Source: Aedoeadaptatus coli (GTDB lineage: Bacteria; Bacillota; Clostridia; Tissierellales; Peptoniphilaceae). From it: a stretch of 64,000 nt of DNA. The position numbers and the translations under genes were made by a program. Where the stretch lies: positions 50,109 through 114,108 of the forward strand of contig NZ_OPYI01000007.1 of assembly GCF_900343085.1 (NCBI RefSeq), read 5' to 3'. The notes under the pieces are model-generated. The model saw only the letters and a list, made by a program, of their open reading frames with translations, did no database searches and had not been told where the DNA came from. Positions 47,642 through 57,258 of the stretch are shown here, one piece after another; positions within the stretch are counted from its first letter, which is position 1, and every line of letters starts with the position of its first letter.

Positions 47642-50035
47642 TTATTTTTGTTCTCTTAGTTTGCGCAGAATCATTTTTTGTTCTACACCGGCGACTAAAC
47701 GACGGGTGTAGTCGACGGTATCCGGGTTAACGGACATGGAGGTAATGCCGCATTCTACGAGGAATTCTGCAAATTCAGGGTATTGGCTCGGGCCTTGGCC
47801 GCAGATGGAGCAGGTAATGCCTTCTTTGTTGGCTGCATCGACCAAGATCTTAATGGCGCGCTTCACTGCTTCGTTGCGTTCGTCGAAGTAACCCATGCGG
47901 TTCAAGATGCCGCTGTCCCTATCGGCACCCATGGTGAGCTGCGTCAAGTCGTTGGAGCCGATGGAGAAGCCGTCGACCAATTTCGCAAATTCTTCGGCTT
48001 GGAAGACCACGGAGGGCACTTCCGCCATAATCCAGATCTTGAAGTTCTTGGATTGTTTCAGGCCTTCTTCCGCCATAATTTCTTTGACGGTAACCAATTC
48101 TTCCGGCGTACGGACGAAGGGCAACATGGCGACCACATTGTCCAGACCGAAGTCTTCGCGCACTTTGCGCATGGCCTTACATTCCAGACGGAAGCCTTTT
48201 TCGTATTCCGGCGAAATGTAGCGGCTGACGCCACGCCATCCGATCATGGGGTTTTCTTCGTGGGGTTCCACTTCGTCGCCGCCCTTGAGACCGCGGAATT
48301 CGTTGGTACGGAAGTCGCTCATACGAACGACAACTTGTCTCGGGTAAATGGCCCCGGCAACTTCGGCGATGCCTTCGGCCAATTGGTCGATGAGAATGTC
48401 GCCTTGGTCGGTTTTTGCCAGGTACATGGGGTGTGCGCCGATTTTATTGGTGAAAATAAATTCCGTGCGCATGAGGCCGATGCCGTCGAAGGGCAAGTTC
48501 TTGTATTTTTCGATGAGAGCCGGTTCGCCCAGGTTCATGTAAATCTTCGTTGCCGTGGTGGGCGCGACGATTTTGCGAAGTTCTTCGGCGGAAATGCCCA
48601 GGCCTGCGCCTGTGCTTTCGGCGCCTTCATCGCTCTTCTTTTCTTTGTCTTTCAATACATCGCCTTCGTAAACGACGCCGCGGGTGGCATCGACGGTGAT
48701 GAATTGGCCTTCTTCCAAAACAGACGTGGCATTGTTGCTGCCGACGACGCAGGGAATACCTAATTCCCGGCTGACGATGGCGGCGTGACAGGTTCTGCCC
48801 CCTTCGTCGGTGACGACGGCGGCGGCGGTACGCATAGCCGGTACCATGTCCGGATTGGTCATGGCCGTGACGAGGATGTCCCCTTCTTTGACCAAGTTGA
48901 TTTCGCTGACGTCTTTGATCTTCTTCACTTTGCCGCGTCCGATGCCCGGCGATGCAGCCAAGCCGCGAACCAGGGGATTTAATTTTTCAGGTGCTTGATT
49001 CATGCCTTCCTCTTTCGGATTGTCCGATGCGCTCGGGGCATCGCCCAGTGTGGTAATGGGTCGGGATTGTAAAATGTAGAGACCCTTGGTGTCTCTGTCC
49101 ATGCCCCATTCGATGTCTTGCACGCTGCCGTAGAGGCTTTCGATTTTCAGCCCTGCGTCGATTAAGGTGTTCAACTCTTCTTTCGTCAGGCATTCTTCCT
49201 TGACGGCGCCGGCGCCTAAAATATCTTCCACATCGGCTTCGTGGGTACCGATGCCCGAATCGTTTTGTACGACGATTTTCTTCTTGTCGGCGATGACTTT
49301 TTCAAGAATCGACTTGTCACTTTTCTTGATGACGTATTCGTCGGGGGTGACGGTGCCGCTGACGACGGCTTCGCCTAAGCCGTAGCTGGCGTTAATCATC
49401 ATTTCGTCGCGACTGTTGTTAATGGGGTTGGCCGTAAACATAACGCCGGATTTTTCGGAATTGACCATTTTTTGTACGACGACGGCCAAGGATACGGCGA
49501 AGTGGTCGTATTTTTGTTTTTCTCTGTAGTAAATGGCCCGGGGCGTCCACAAGGATGCCCAACATTTCCGTACGTGTTGTACTAATTCTTCTTCCCCTGC
49601 AATGTGCAGATAGGTATCTTGTTGGCCGGCGAAGGATGCGTCGGGCAAGTCTTCCGCCGTAGCCGAGGAACGAACGGCCACTTGGGGATCTCTCAAGTCG
49701 ATGGAACGACTGAATTCCTTATAAGCTAAAATGATTTCTTCTTCCAGAGCCGGATCGATTTCGCCCTGTTCGATGTTTCTGCGAATGTCGTTGGATGCTG
49801 CTGTAAGCATGTCCACGTCGTCCACGTCTAAATCTTGCATTAAAAAACGGACTTTTTCATCGAGGCCGGCGTATTCGATAAAGGCGTCGTAGCCTTTCGA
49901 TGTGACGCAGAATCCCGGGGGTACGTCCAGACCGAAATTGGTCATTTCACCGAGATTGGCTCCCTTGCCGCCGACGATGTCCACGTCGTCTTTGCGGATT
50001 TCATGAAAAAAACGAATGTACTTAAAACCTGTCAT
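47642..50035 (-). CDS. ppsA: Phosphoenolpyruvate synthase
   Basis: 797 residues; pyruvate + ATP to PEP + AMP + phosphate, for gluconeogenesis. N-terminal ATP-grasp part (VGGKGANLGEMTNFGLDVPPGF), phosphohistidine domain with the active His in TDEGGRTCHAAIVSRELGIPCV, C-terminal TIM barrel (YMNLGEPALIEKY, GIGLMRTEF, SIGSNDLTQLTMG, SICGQGPSQYPEF with the proton-donor Cys). ATG 50035 has GAGGAGG upstream. Single-gene transcript. Confidence 0.96.
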   Translation of the reverse strand: MTGFKYIRFFHEIRKDDVDIVGGKGANLGEMTNFGLDVPPGFCVTSKGYDAFIEYAGLDEKVRFLMQDLDVDDVDMLTAASNDIRRNIEQGEIDPALEEEIILAYKEFSRSIDLRDPQVAVRSSATAEDLPDASFAGQQDTYLHIAGEEELVQHVRKCWASLWTPRAIYYREKQKYDHFAVSLAVVVQKMVNSEKSGVMFTANPINNSRDEMMINASYGLGEAVVSGTVTPDEYVIKKSDKSILEKVIADKKKIVVQNDSGIGTHEADVEDILGAGAVKEECLTKEELNTLIDAGLKIESLYGSVQDIEWGMDRDTKGLYILQSRPITTLGDAPSASDNPKEEGMNQAPEKLNPLVRGLAASPGIGRGKVKKIKDVSEINLVKEGDILVTAMTNPDMVPAMRTAAAVVTDEGGRTCHAAIVSRELGIPCVVGSNNATSVLEEGQFITVDATRGVVYEGDVLKDKEKKSDEGAESTGAGLGISAEELRKIVAPTTATKIYMNLGEPALIEKYKNLPFDGIGLMRTEFIFTNKIGAHPMYLAKTDQGDILIDQLAEGIAEVAGAIYPRQVVVRMSDFRTNEFRGLKGGDEVEPHEENPMIGWRGVSRYISPEYEKGFRLECKAMRKVREDFGLDNVVAMLPFVRTPEELVTVKEIMAEEGLKQSKNFKIWIMAEVPSVVFQAEEFAKLVDGFSIGSNDLTQLTMGADRDSGILNRMGYFDERNEAVKRAIKILVDAANKEGITCSICGQGPSQYPEFAEFLVECGITSMSVNPDTVDYTRRLVAGVEQKMILRKLREQK

Positions 50036-50055
50036 AGAATTCCTCCTCGGCATTT

Positions 50056-50064
50056 ATTATAGCA
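50056..50064 (-). promoter_or_regulatory. Extended -10 promoter of ppsA
   Basis: Minus strand TGCTATAAT about 20 bases before the start codon, giving a very short leader. Confidence 0.75.
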
Positions 50065-50084
50065 TACTCGCCATATATGTTGTA

Positions 50085-50618
50085 CTATTTATTCCGAGAT
50101 TTTTTTAACTCGGCGATGGATTTCGTGCTCACCTGCCTTCGGTCGATGTTTAAGGCCTCGATCACCGCCTCGATGGCATCTCTGTCCGGGCCTTCGATTT
50201 CCATATAGGGTTCGGGGAAACTTTCGGGATCCCACAGGTCCAGATCCAGTCGGCAATTTTTATAGGCATAACTGATGCGATGCTTCTTTGCCACCTCCAC
50301 CTCGTCGTAGCCCAAAAGGGCAAAGATGGCGAGCATCTCTTCCGCACTGTCGATATGCACCGTGTGCTCGTCGTAGGCCCGAACGCCCGCTTCCGTCTTT
50401 TTTTCTTTAAAGGTGCACTGAATCTCCTCTTCGCCGCCTCTTTTAATCCGACGAATGCGCAGGTAGCCCCGCTCGGCGGGGATGGGCCAAGACGTCGAGT
50501 CGATGAGGTAATTGGTCTGATGCTCCTCGCCGATTTTTACGGCGCCTTTCCGAATCAGTTTTTCTGCCATGGCCTTTAAATCCACGTGAAGTATTTTTAC
50601 TTCGATTTCTCGCTCCAT
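50085..50618 (-). CDS. CYTH-domain protein (triphosphate-tunnel fold)
   Basis: 177 residues beginning MEREIEVKIL, the ExExK signature of CYTH/thiamine-triphosphatase-type enzymes that act on linear triphosphates. Arg/Lys rows (GYLRIRRIKRGG) and a C-terminal DLDLWDPESFPEPYMEIEGPD complete the tunnel. ATG 50618 follows GAGGTG; longer frames would run into the upstream gene. It ends the operon. Substrate (triphosphate, thiamine triphosphate or nucleotide) is not certain. Confidence 0.88.
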   Translation of the reverse strand: MEREIEVKILHVDLKAMAEKLIRKGAVKIGEEHQTNYLIDSTSWPIPAERGYLRIRRIKRGGEEEIQCTFKEKKTEAGVRAYDEHTVHIDSAEEMLAIFALLGYDEVEVAKKHRISYAYKNCRLDLDLWDPESFPEPYMEIEGPDRDAIEAVIEALNIDRRQVSTKSIAELKKSRNK

Positions 50619-50619
50619 C

Positions 50620-51321
50620 TTACACCTCGATCTTTCGCGGCTCGAAATCGATGTAATCCGACGAGACGCAGTAGTAGCGGACGCCGTTGATTTCTCCTTC
50701 AACGATAAATTTGTGGCCGAAGCTATGCAGATGGCCGTAGATGCAGATGTTGATGCCCGCGGCGCTCAAAAGATCGGCGAAGTCGTTGGGTTCGCCCTTT
50801 GCGTTAAAGGGCGGGTAGTGCAAAAGGGCGATTCGCTTGTCGATCGCCAAATCTTTCGCCTTCTTCTCCATATCGTCGATACTGAGCTGCAGGCGATTCA
50901 ACTCCCGCTTATAGATTTTCTCGTCCTGCTCGTCGAATCCCGTGGCGTCGATGTCGGTCCAGCCGCGGCTGCCGCAAAAGGCCACGTTTCCGTCTACGGC
51001 GCCGGTGTTGTGTAAAAACTCCACGGTCTTTAAATCCAAGCCATTTAATTTGTTCATGGAAGACCACCAGTAATCGTGATTGCCCTTAATTAGGAATTTT
51101 TTTCCGGGCAGAGCGTCGATGCGTCGAAGGTCCGCTTCCCCCTCTTCCAGTTTCAGGGCCCATGAAATGTCGCCGACGACCAAGACCCGATCGTCTTCGG
51201 CGACGGAATTTTCCCAGGAGGAGAAAATTTTCTCCTCGTGATTTTCCCATTTCTTTCCGAATACATCCATGGGCTTTTCTTTTTTATGATCCAAATGCAG
51301 ATCGCCAATCGCCCAGATCAA
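50620..51321 (-). CDS. Calcineurin-like metallophosphoesterase
   Basis: 233 residues with the metal motifs GDLHLD, GDISW, GNHDYWW, HYPPF and GHLHSF in the usual order. TTG 51321 is the start; AAAGGAG is six bases before it and it overlaps the upstream stop (TTGA). No membrane segment. Substrate unknown; neighbour of the SbcD-like/SbcC-like pair. Confidence 0.9.
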   Translation of the reverse strand: MIWAIGDLHLDHKKEKPMDVFGKKWENHEEKIFSSWENSVAEDDRVLVVGDISWALKLEEGEADLRRIDALPGKKFLIKGNHDYWWSSMNKLNGLDLKTVEFLHNTGAVDGNVAFCGSRGWTDIDATGFDEQDEKIYKRELNRLQLSIDDMEKKAKDLAIDKRIALLHYPPFNAKGEPNDFADLLSAAGINICIYGHLHSFGHKFIVEGEINGVRYYCVSSDYIDFEPRKIEV

Positions 51322-53084
51322 TCGGTACTCCTTTCTCTTTTCGGCGTGGTAAATTCAATCACCTGCCGGTTCAGTTTTTGTAATACATCTTTCAGTCGCC
51401 CTTTTCTCTCTTCGTCCAAGTAGACGAAGCCGTCGTCGAAGACCATGGGGATGGAAGGATCCATCTTTTCCACGGCAGCCAGCCGCAGGGAAAGAACCAA
51501 GAGATCCGCCGTGGATCTGCTCAGTTGTGTTTCTTTCAGCCAGCGGCCGTCTGATTTTTGAAGGACGAATCCGTCGCCTGAGAGGGCGATTTTTTTGTAG
51601 CGCCCGTTGGAAAGATCCTCCATGTAGCGGGACCCGTCCTCTAAAACGGCCCGATTGAAATCGTCTCTTCCCGCGTCGTCCAGCTCCCTGAGGATGCTTT
51701 CGCAGGCTTCAACAAGCGCCAGCTTTTTACTCAGCGCTTCGCCGCGGGCGCGCTCGTCTTCGTAGGCCTTTGTCGTCTGTTGCATTTTTCTCTCAAGGGC
51801 ATCTTTTTCTTCCCGGCGCGCATCGGCTTGGCCCACTTGCCGCTGCAACGCTTCTATTCTTTCGTCGATGCCTGTTTCGAGAGGCGCCTTCTCCAGTTCC
51901 CGCGCGCGCCGTTTCATGGCCTCGACGAGATTTTCCATGGTAATATCCTCTTCCACCAAGGCGTCAAACCAATTGAAGCGGGCATTCTTCTTTTCGAGGA
52001 GTTGATCCCGTTCGTAAAAGGCCCGATGGTAGCGCTGAATGTTTTTTAAGGTCAGCCGCCGCAAGATAAAGAAGATCAGGGCGACCACAAATGCCACTCC
52101 CCCTGCAAGAGCAGACAGGGAAGCCAAATCCGCGCGGTCCCTCGTCATGAAAAAAACAGCGAAGGCCGCTGCCAAAAAGGCCGCGATGCCGGCGAGCTTG
52201 TAGTAAACGCCTCTTGAAAGGCCCTTGCCCCGCTTTCTTTCGTAGCGCTCGATCTTCGCCTCGTTTTCATCCAAGGCCCGGTCCCAGGCTTCCACTTCTT
52301 CCGTGGCGACGGCCAGCTGGGGCAGGAGCACGGCTTTGTCCCGCGCCTGCTTTTGCCGCCCTTTCAAGACGCGAAGTTCTTCGAGAAGGGCCTCGCGCTC
52401 CGTCTCGTCCTCATTTAAATGCCTGGACTTCGCCCGGTAATCGGCCAAAGTCGCCTCCATTCCCTTGAGTCGCTCCCGATTGTCTCCAATGGGGGATTTC
52501 TTCGCCCGTTCCGTGCCCAGGGCTTTTTTCTCCTTTGCCAAATAGTCGAAGGCTCCTTCTACATCCAAGGCAGTGCTGTTTGAGCGCAGAAAATTTTTCA
52601 TTTCTTGAATGCGCTTAAAAATTGCCTCCGATCCCGCGGACTGCAAATCGTCCATAGCAAAGAAGCGCAGGAAATCTCCTTGGGAAAGCTGCCAAAACAG
52701 CGCCCCGGGCTGAGCGATGCCGGAGAAGATGTAGAGGGCTTCCGAATCCGCGAGGAGCCGATTGGCCGCCACGTCGTAAATTTTCAGCGATTCCTTTTCC
52801 TTGATGAAGTTGCGCTCGATGACGTAGTGCTTGCCCCCTACCTCAAGTTCCATGGCGGCGGAAAAATCCCGCCCATCCAAGGGAAAGTAATCCTCGTAAG
52901 CCGAAGTGTAAAGTTTGCGCGTGGGGCTGTCTTTGGAAAAGCCGTATAAAATCGCCTGAATGCAGGCCGCCGTCGTGGTTTTTCCCGATTCATTGGGGCC
53001 GGGAAGGCATTGATAGCCCTCTTTAAAAGAAACCGTCGTGTCGTGAAAGCAGCCGAAGTCCCGCATATAGAGTTTATGAATCAT
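51318..53084 (-). CDS. SbcC/YhaN-like ATPase with internal membrane segments
   Basis: 588 residues. Walker A in PGPNESGKTTTAACIQAIL at about 29-47; a coiled-coil region; a pair of hydrophobic segments in the middle (about 305-345); signature-like LSRSTADLLVLSLRLAAVEK and Walker B VFDDGFVYLDEERKGRL at the C-terminus. This resembles Bacillus YhaN but is only about 60% of its length. It is partner to the SbcD-like gene upstream (overlap of 11 bases). A role in DNA-end processing at the membrane is inferred. Confidence 0.82.
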   Translation of the reverse strand: MIHKLYMRDFGCFHDTTVSFKEGYQCLPGPNESGKTTTAACIQAILYGFSKDSPTRKLYTSAYEDYFPLDGRDFSAAMELEVGGKHYVIERNFIKEKESLKIYDVAANRLLADSEALYIFSGIAQPGALFWQLSQGDFLRFFAMDDLQSAGSEAIFKRIQEMKNFLRSNSTALDVEGAFDYLAKEKKALGTERAKKSPIGDNRERLKGMEATLADYRAKSRHLNEDETEREALLEELRVLKGRQKQARDKAVLLPQLAVATEEVEAWDRALDENEAKIERYERKRGKGLSRGVYYKLAGIAAFLAAAFAVFFMTRDRADLASLSALAGGVAFVVALIFFILRRLTLKNIQRYHRAFYERDQLLEKKNARFNWFDALVEEDITMENLVEAMKRRARELEKAPLETGIDERIEALQRQVGQADARREEKDALERKMQQTTKAYEDERARGEALSKKLALVEACESILRELDDAGRDDFNRAVLEDGSRYMEDLSNGRYKKIALSGDGFVLQKSDGRWLKETQLSRSTADLLVLSLRLAAVEKMDPSIPMVFDDGFVYLDEERKGRLKDVLQKLNRQVIEFTTPKRERSTD

Positions 53085-54126
53085 AGTCTTCCCCCAAAAG
53101 GGCGCGTAAACCTAAGTCACACAAGGCCAGTCGCGTCTCTTCGTCGCCGTCATAGGTCTTCGCCCGCGCCAAAAAGGCGCCGAGAAGATCGCCTTCGTGT
53201 TCCCTTTCCATGCGCTCGATAATCTTCGGCAGATCCCTTTCCCAGTGAAGTTCGTAGAGAAGGCCCTTCTCGTCGAAAAGCCTCCGAAGCTCCCTCTCCA
53301 ATATGCCGCTGTACGCGCCGGCGAGGTAAAAGCTGTAAATGAAATCCCCGGATCGCACCAGTGCCTTGGCATCGGCCACGATGGCTTCGTCATCCGATGC
53401 GTCCCTTCGCAGGTAATTTTTCTGCTTCAGGCTGCGCTCCGCCACGGGCACGTAGCGCGTGGTGAGTACCTCGTCGAGCTCGCCTAATACCACGCCCAAA
53501 TTGCCTCGGTCCGTATGGTCCAAAGGCTCCGGCGTGCCGCACATCTGCAACTTGTTCTCGTACATGGTCGGCTTATGCACATGGCCCAAGGCCACGTAGT
53601 CGAAGGCGTGGAGGAGATTCGCGTCTACGGGAAAATACCCGTCGCCGCCGCTCCAGTTGCCGTGATGGAGAAGGACACGGTGAAGGCCCTCGTCGCCGGC
53701 CTCGCCGTCAAACTGCAGGATTTTATTGTAGCTCGCCCGGGTCCAACTGGTGCCGTAAAAGACCACGCCCCGCGAGGAATCTTCGTAGCGGTCCATGGTT
53801 TCGTTGGAAAACAATCGCACATTTTCCGGCAAACGGGCCGCCACATCGTCGTAGAGCTTGTAATCGTGATTGCCCAATAGAAACAAGGTGGTGAAAGGCG
53901 CGTGATCCAAGCAGGCCAAGACGTAATCCACCTCGGCGGCAGTCACCTTGTCCTGTTCAAAGATGTCGCCGACGAGAAAAAGATAGTCCACCTGCTCCTG
54001 AATCCCCAGCTTTAAAATGCGCTCAAAGGTGCGAAAGCGATCCTTCCTGCCGATGGCGCGATCTTCTTCTCGTTCGTAGGGAAAACTTCGTCCTAAATGC
54101 AGATCCGCAGTGTGCAGAAAGCGCAT
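53074..54126 (-). CDS. SbcD/YhaO-like DNA repair exonuclease
   Basis: 350 residues; Mre11-type nuclease. Metal motifs: HTADLHLGRSF, VGDIFEQDKV, LGNHDYKLYDD, LHHGNWSGG, ALGHVHKP. The C-terminal 100 residues contain the cap and SbcC-binding part. It overlaps the isochorismatase stop by one base. Together with the ATPase it makes a likely SbcCD-type complex. Confidence 0.92.
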   Translation of the reverse strand: MRFLHTADLHLGRSFPYEREEDRAIGRKDRFRTFERILKLGIQEQVDYLFLVGDIFEQDKVTAAEVDYVLACLDHAPFTTLFLLGNHDYKLYDDVAARLPENVRLFSNETMDRYEDSSRGVVFYGTSWTRASYNKILQFDGEAGDEGLHRVLLHHGNWSGGDGYFPVDANLLHAFDYVALGHVHKPTMYENKLQMCGTPEPLDHTDRGNLGVVLGELDEVLTTRYVPVAERSLKQKNYLRRDASDDEAIVADAKALVRSGDFIYSFYLAGAYSGILERELRRLFDEKGLLYELHWERDLPKIIERMEREHEGDLLGAFLARAKTYDGDEETRLALCDLGLRALLGEDYDS

Positions 54127-54674
54127 TACTTGATTAATTTTTGTACCGCTTTAAATTCGTCGGTACCGGAGACGCTGTTCAGATCGAAGAGAATGGTTTC
54201 CGTGGAGCGAACGGATGCGCCCATTTGCCGCATTTCTTCGAGGGCATAAAGGGCGTTTTCCTTCACTCTGGATCCCACGGCGTCGTGGGCGACGTAAACG
54301 TCGATGCCCTTGGCGATTAAATCGCGCACAGTCATGAGCACGCAAATATGGGTTTCGATGCCGCAAACCACCACTTGTTCCGGTTTCTTTTTCTCGATGT
54401 AGGCGGCGATTTCCTCATCCAACATGCAGGAGAAGGCCTTTTTGTCGAAATCTTCGCCACCGGAGACTTTGCCGCGAATGGCGTCGTTGAATTCGCCGAG
54501 TCCCCGTTTGTATTGGGTGGTGAAGACGGCGGGAATGTTCATGATTCCGGCCCCTTCGGCCAAGACGCCGGCATATTTCTTCACCTTATCAATATCGTGA
54601 ATGGCGGAAGCCAGGGAATCCTGAATATCTATAAATAAAAATAATACCTTATCTCGATCCAAGCAATAATTCAT
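54126..54674 (-). CDS. Isochorismatase-family cysteine hydrolase
   Basis: 182 residues. Catalytic triad: Asp in FLFIDIQDSL, Lys in the TTQYKRGLGEF region, Cys in CGIETHICVLMTVRDL. ATG 54674 is preceded by TGGAGG. Members hydrolyse amides such as nicotinamide or isochorismate; the YcaC-like length and Cys motif give no sure substrate. Between the pfkB gene and the sbcD-like gene. Confidence 0.88.
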   Translation of the reverse strand: MNYCLDRDKVLFLFIDIQDSLASAIHDIDKVKKYAGVLAEGAGIMNIPAVFTTQYKRGLGEFNDAIRGKVSGGEDFDKKAFSCMLDEEIAAYIEKKKPEQVVVCGIETHICVLMTVRDLIAKGIDVYVAHDAVGSRVKENALYALEEMRQMGASVRSTETILFDLNSVSGTDEFKAVQKLIK

Positions 54675-54675
54675 T

Positions 54676-55581
54676 TTAAACCTCCATTTGTTGTACATCT
54701 ATTTTATTCATGCGTCCTTTTAAATCGGCGAAATCCGCGTCGCCTTCGGTGGACGCCGCCCCGTGGGCCAGCTTCAACACCGTGGGAGCGTCGTATTTTC
54801 GCACGATGCCGGCGGCCAGTGCCGCGGCGGCGTAGTGGGCGTCGAAGGCCCCGCCCTTTTCTTCGTTTTTCGCAAAATAATAGCTTCCCCGGGCGCAGAG
54901 TATGGAGCCGCGCTCGCTTCCCGTCACGAGAATCAGGGGGATCTCGCCGCCGTAAAGCGCATCCAGGGCCGAGACGATCTCACCTAAAAAGTGAATGGGC
55001 TTGTTCAGCTTCGCCGCCAAGACGTCTCGTTCTACGACGAGGCCGAAAGGCTTCGCTTCCTTCACTTCCTCCACATCGTCCTCTTCATTGGCGATGATGA
55101 TCACGGGCTTCGACAGTCTGCGGGCATAGCGAACCAGGGGCAACTTCATTTCGTCGGCTCCGTCATCATCCGACGATTCGGCGAGAACCACCGCATCCGA
55201 TGCCGCCGCTTCGTTTAAAAAACGGTCGTAGAAATCCACCATGTCTTCCCGCGTGAGCCGCGGCGCTTTGGTTTCGATGGTGGTCTTTCGATTTTTTTCC
55301 TCTAAAATCAGGCGTTCCACGGTTTCGTCGCGAATCGTCTTCGCCACGACGGGGATGCCTTCGGCTTCCATGAGCTTTTTATAGCGCTCCCCGGCGTCGC
55401 CGCCGAGAAATGCCATAAGCCGCGCATCTTCGTTAATGCTTCGCGCGAGCCGCGCCATGTGGGCGCCGTATCCGGCCGGTGTGGTCTGCTTTTCTGTCGC
55501 GCGGGCGCGCGCACCTTTCGGAAAACTTTCGCCTTTCAAGCGCTGCTCTAAGAGAGGATTGGTGTCGACTAAGAGAATCAT
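54676..55581 (-). CDS. PfkB-family sugar kinase, divergent
   Basis: 301 residues, ribokinase fold, phosphofructokinase-B/FruK-like. N-terminal TPAGYGAHMARLARS in place of GGKGxNxA, ILVTGSERGSILC near the ATP site and GGAFDAHYAAAALAAGI in place of the DTxGAGDxF signature, keeping the catalytic Asp but losing several conserved residues. Sugar substrate unknown. It is one of several sugar-phosphate genes with pgm upstream. Confidence 0.78.
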   Translation of the reverse strand: MILLVDTNPLLEQRLKGESFPKGARARATEKQTTPAGYGAHMARLARSINEDARLMAFLGGDAGERYKKLMEAEGIPVVAKTIRDETVERLILEEKNRKTTIETKAPRLTREDMVDFYDRFLNEAAASDAVVLAESSDDDGADEMKLPLVRYARRLSKPVIIIANEEDDVEEVKEAKPFGLVVERDVLAAKLNKPIHFLGEIVSALDALYGGEIPLILVTGSERGSILCARGSYYFAKNEEKGGAFDAHYAAAALAAGIVRKYDAPTVLKLAHGAASTEGDADFADLKGRMNKIDVQQMEV

Positions 55582-57257
55582 TTCAGATCAAATCGACGGA
55601 GTACGGCAGACTCGATCCATTCGATTTTTTCCTTCGCTTTTTCTTCGTCTTTGTCATTGGTGTAAATATACAGCTTGATCTTCGGCTCCGTGCCGGAAGG
55701 CCGCACAAAGAAGCGGCTGCCGTCGTCCAGATGGTATTCCAGCACATTGCTCGTGCCGATGCCTTCCACGCCTTCGGCGTAGTCCACGACTTTTTCGACC
55801 TTCAGACTTTCGATGGATGAAATGGGATTTTTCCGCAAATCCACCATGATGCCCTGAATCAAGGCCTGACCTTCCTGCCCTTCTTTTACGACGGAAAGAA
55901 GTTTCTCGCCTTGGTAGCCGTAGGCTTTGAAGATTTCCCCAAGGACCTCCGGCAGGCGCTTATCCACGCTCAGGTAGTAGGCCGCCATTTCCGCCACCAT
56001 CATGGAAGTGACCACGGCGTCTTTGTCGCGAACGTGATCGCCGTAGACGTAGCCGATGCTTTCTTCGTAGCCGAATAAAAATTCATAGGCGCGTGTATCG
56101 TCCCACTCGTTGGCCAGGGCGCAGATGTTTTTAAAGCCCGTCAAGGCGTCGAACATGGCGACGCCGTAGTGTTCACAGATTCTGCGGCCGATGTCCCCGG
56201 TGACGATGCTCTTAACCACGGCGCCGTTTGACGGCAAATCGCCTTTCGCTTCCCGTCGGGACAAGATGTATTCCAAGAGAAGGGCCCCGGTCTGATTGCC
56301 CGTAAAGGGAATAAATTCCCCGGAGTCGTCCTTTGCCACCAAGGCCACGCGGTCGCAATCCGGATCCGTGGCGATCAAAATATCCGCATCCACTTCTTTT
56401 CCCAGAGCCAATGCCTTTTCGAAGGCCTTGAAATCTTCCGGATTAGGGTAACCCACGGATTTAAAGGTGCTGTCCGGCTCCGTTTGCTCCTCGACCAAGT
56501 GAATGTTGTCGAAGCCCCGTGCCTTGAACACCCGGCGAACGGGCAAATTCCCCGTGCCGTTTAGGGGCGTGTAGACGATGGAAATATCTTTCTTGATGTC
56601 GTCTTCCACGGCTTTTGCCAAGGTGAGGGCGTAGTATTTTTCTTCCAAGGCTTCGTCGATGACGTGGATAAAGCCCTCGTCTTTGTATTCGTCGAAGGAT
56701 TTTTCCGGCCATACGCTGTAATCGAATTTGGCGATCTCCCGCGAAATTTCATCGGCGATGTCGTCGCGAATTTGGGAGCCTTGCTTCCAATAGACCTTGT
56801 AGCCGTTGTATTCCTTCGGGTTGTGGCTGGCCGTCACCACAATGCCCGCCTGCGTCCCAAGCTCCCTTACGGCAAAGGACAGCATGGGCGTGGGGCGAAT
56901 CCCCGAAAATATATGCACTTGAATGCCGCAGGAGGCCAGCATGGACGCGGCAACTTCCATAAAGCGCTCGCTCCTGTCCCGCACGTCCCAAGCGATGGCG
57001 ACGCCGCGGTCCATGGCCTTTTGTCCCCGCTTTTCGATGACGCCGGCCAGCCCCCGCGTAGCGCGGGCGATGACCTGTTCGTTCATGCGATTGGTGCCCG
57101 GGCCGATCTTCCCCCGAAGGCCCGCCGTTCCGAAGGCCAGTTCTTGGTAAAAACTGTCTTTCATTTCCTCGTCGGTCATTTTCAAAAGCTTTTCCCGGTC
57201 GTCGTCACAGAGGGTCTCGAGTTTTCTCCATTGATAAAATCCATCGTGAATCATCAT
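55578..57257 (-). CDS. pgcA: Phosphoglucomutase/phosphomannomutase
   Basis: 559 residues, alpha-D-phosphohexomutase family. Domain 1 with FGTAGLRGKIGPGTNRMN and the phosphoserine loop VTASHNPKEYNGYKVYW; metal loop ATDPDCDRVAL; sugar loop FGYEESIGYV; phosphate-binding end VRPSGTEPKIKLYIYT. ATG 57257, one base after the YbaK stop, follows GAAGG. Interconverts glucose-1- and glucose-6-phosphate for envelope sugars; the gene symbol is tentative. Confidence 0.94.
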   Translation of the reverse strand: MMIHDGFYQWRKLETLCDDDREKLLKMTDEEMKDSFYQELAFGTAGLRGKIGPGTNRMNEQVIARATRGLAGVIEKRGQKAMDRGVAIAWDVRDRSERFMEVAASMLASCGIQVHIFSGIRPTPMLSFAVRELGTQAGIVVTASHNPKEYNGYKVYWKQGSQIRDDIADEISREIAKFDYSVWPEKSFDEYKDEGFIHVIDEALEEKYYALTLAKAVEDDIKKDISIVYTPLNGTGNLPVRRVFKARGFDNIHLVEEQTEPDSTFKSVGYPNPEDFKAFEKALALGKEVDADILIATDPDCDRVALVAKDDSGEFIPFTGNQTGALLLEYILSRREAKGDLPSNGAVVKSIVTGDIGRRICEHYGVAMFDALTGFKNICALANEWDDTRAYEFLFGYEESIGYVYGDHVRDKDAVVTSMMVAEMAAYYLSVDKRLPEVLGEIFKAYGYQGEKLLSVVKEGQEGQALIQGIMVDLRKNPISSIESLKVEKVVDYAEGVEGIGTSNVLEYHLDDGSRFFVRPSGTEPKIKLYIYTNDKDEEKAKEKIEWIESAVLRRFDLK

Positions 57258-57258
57258 T

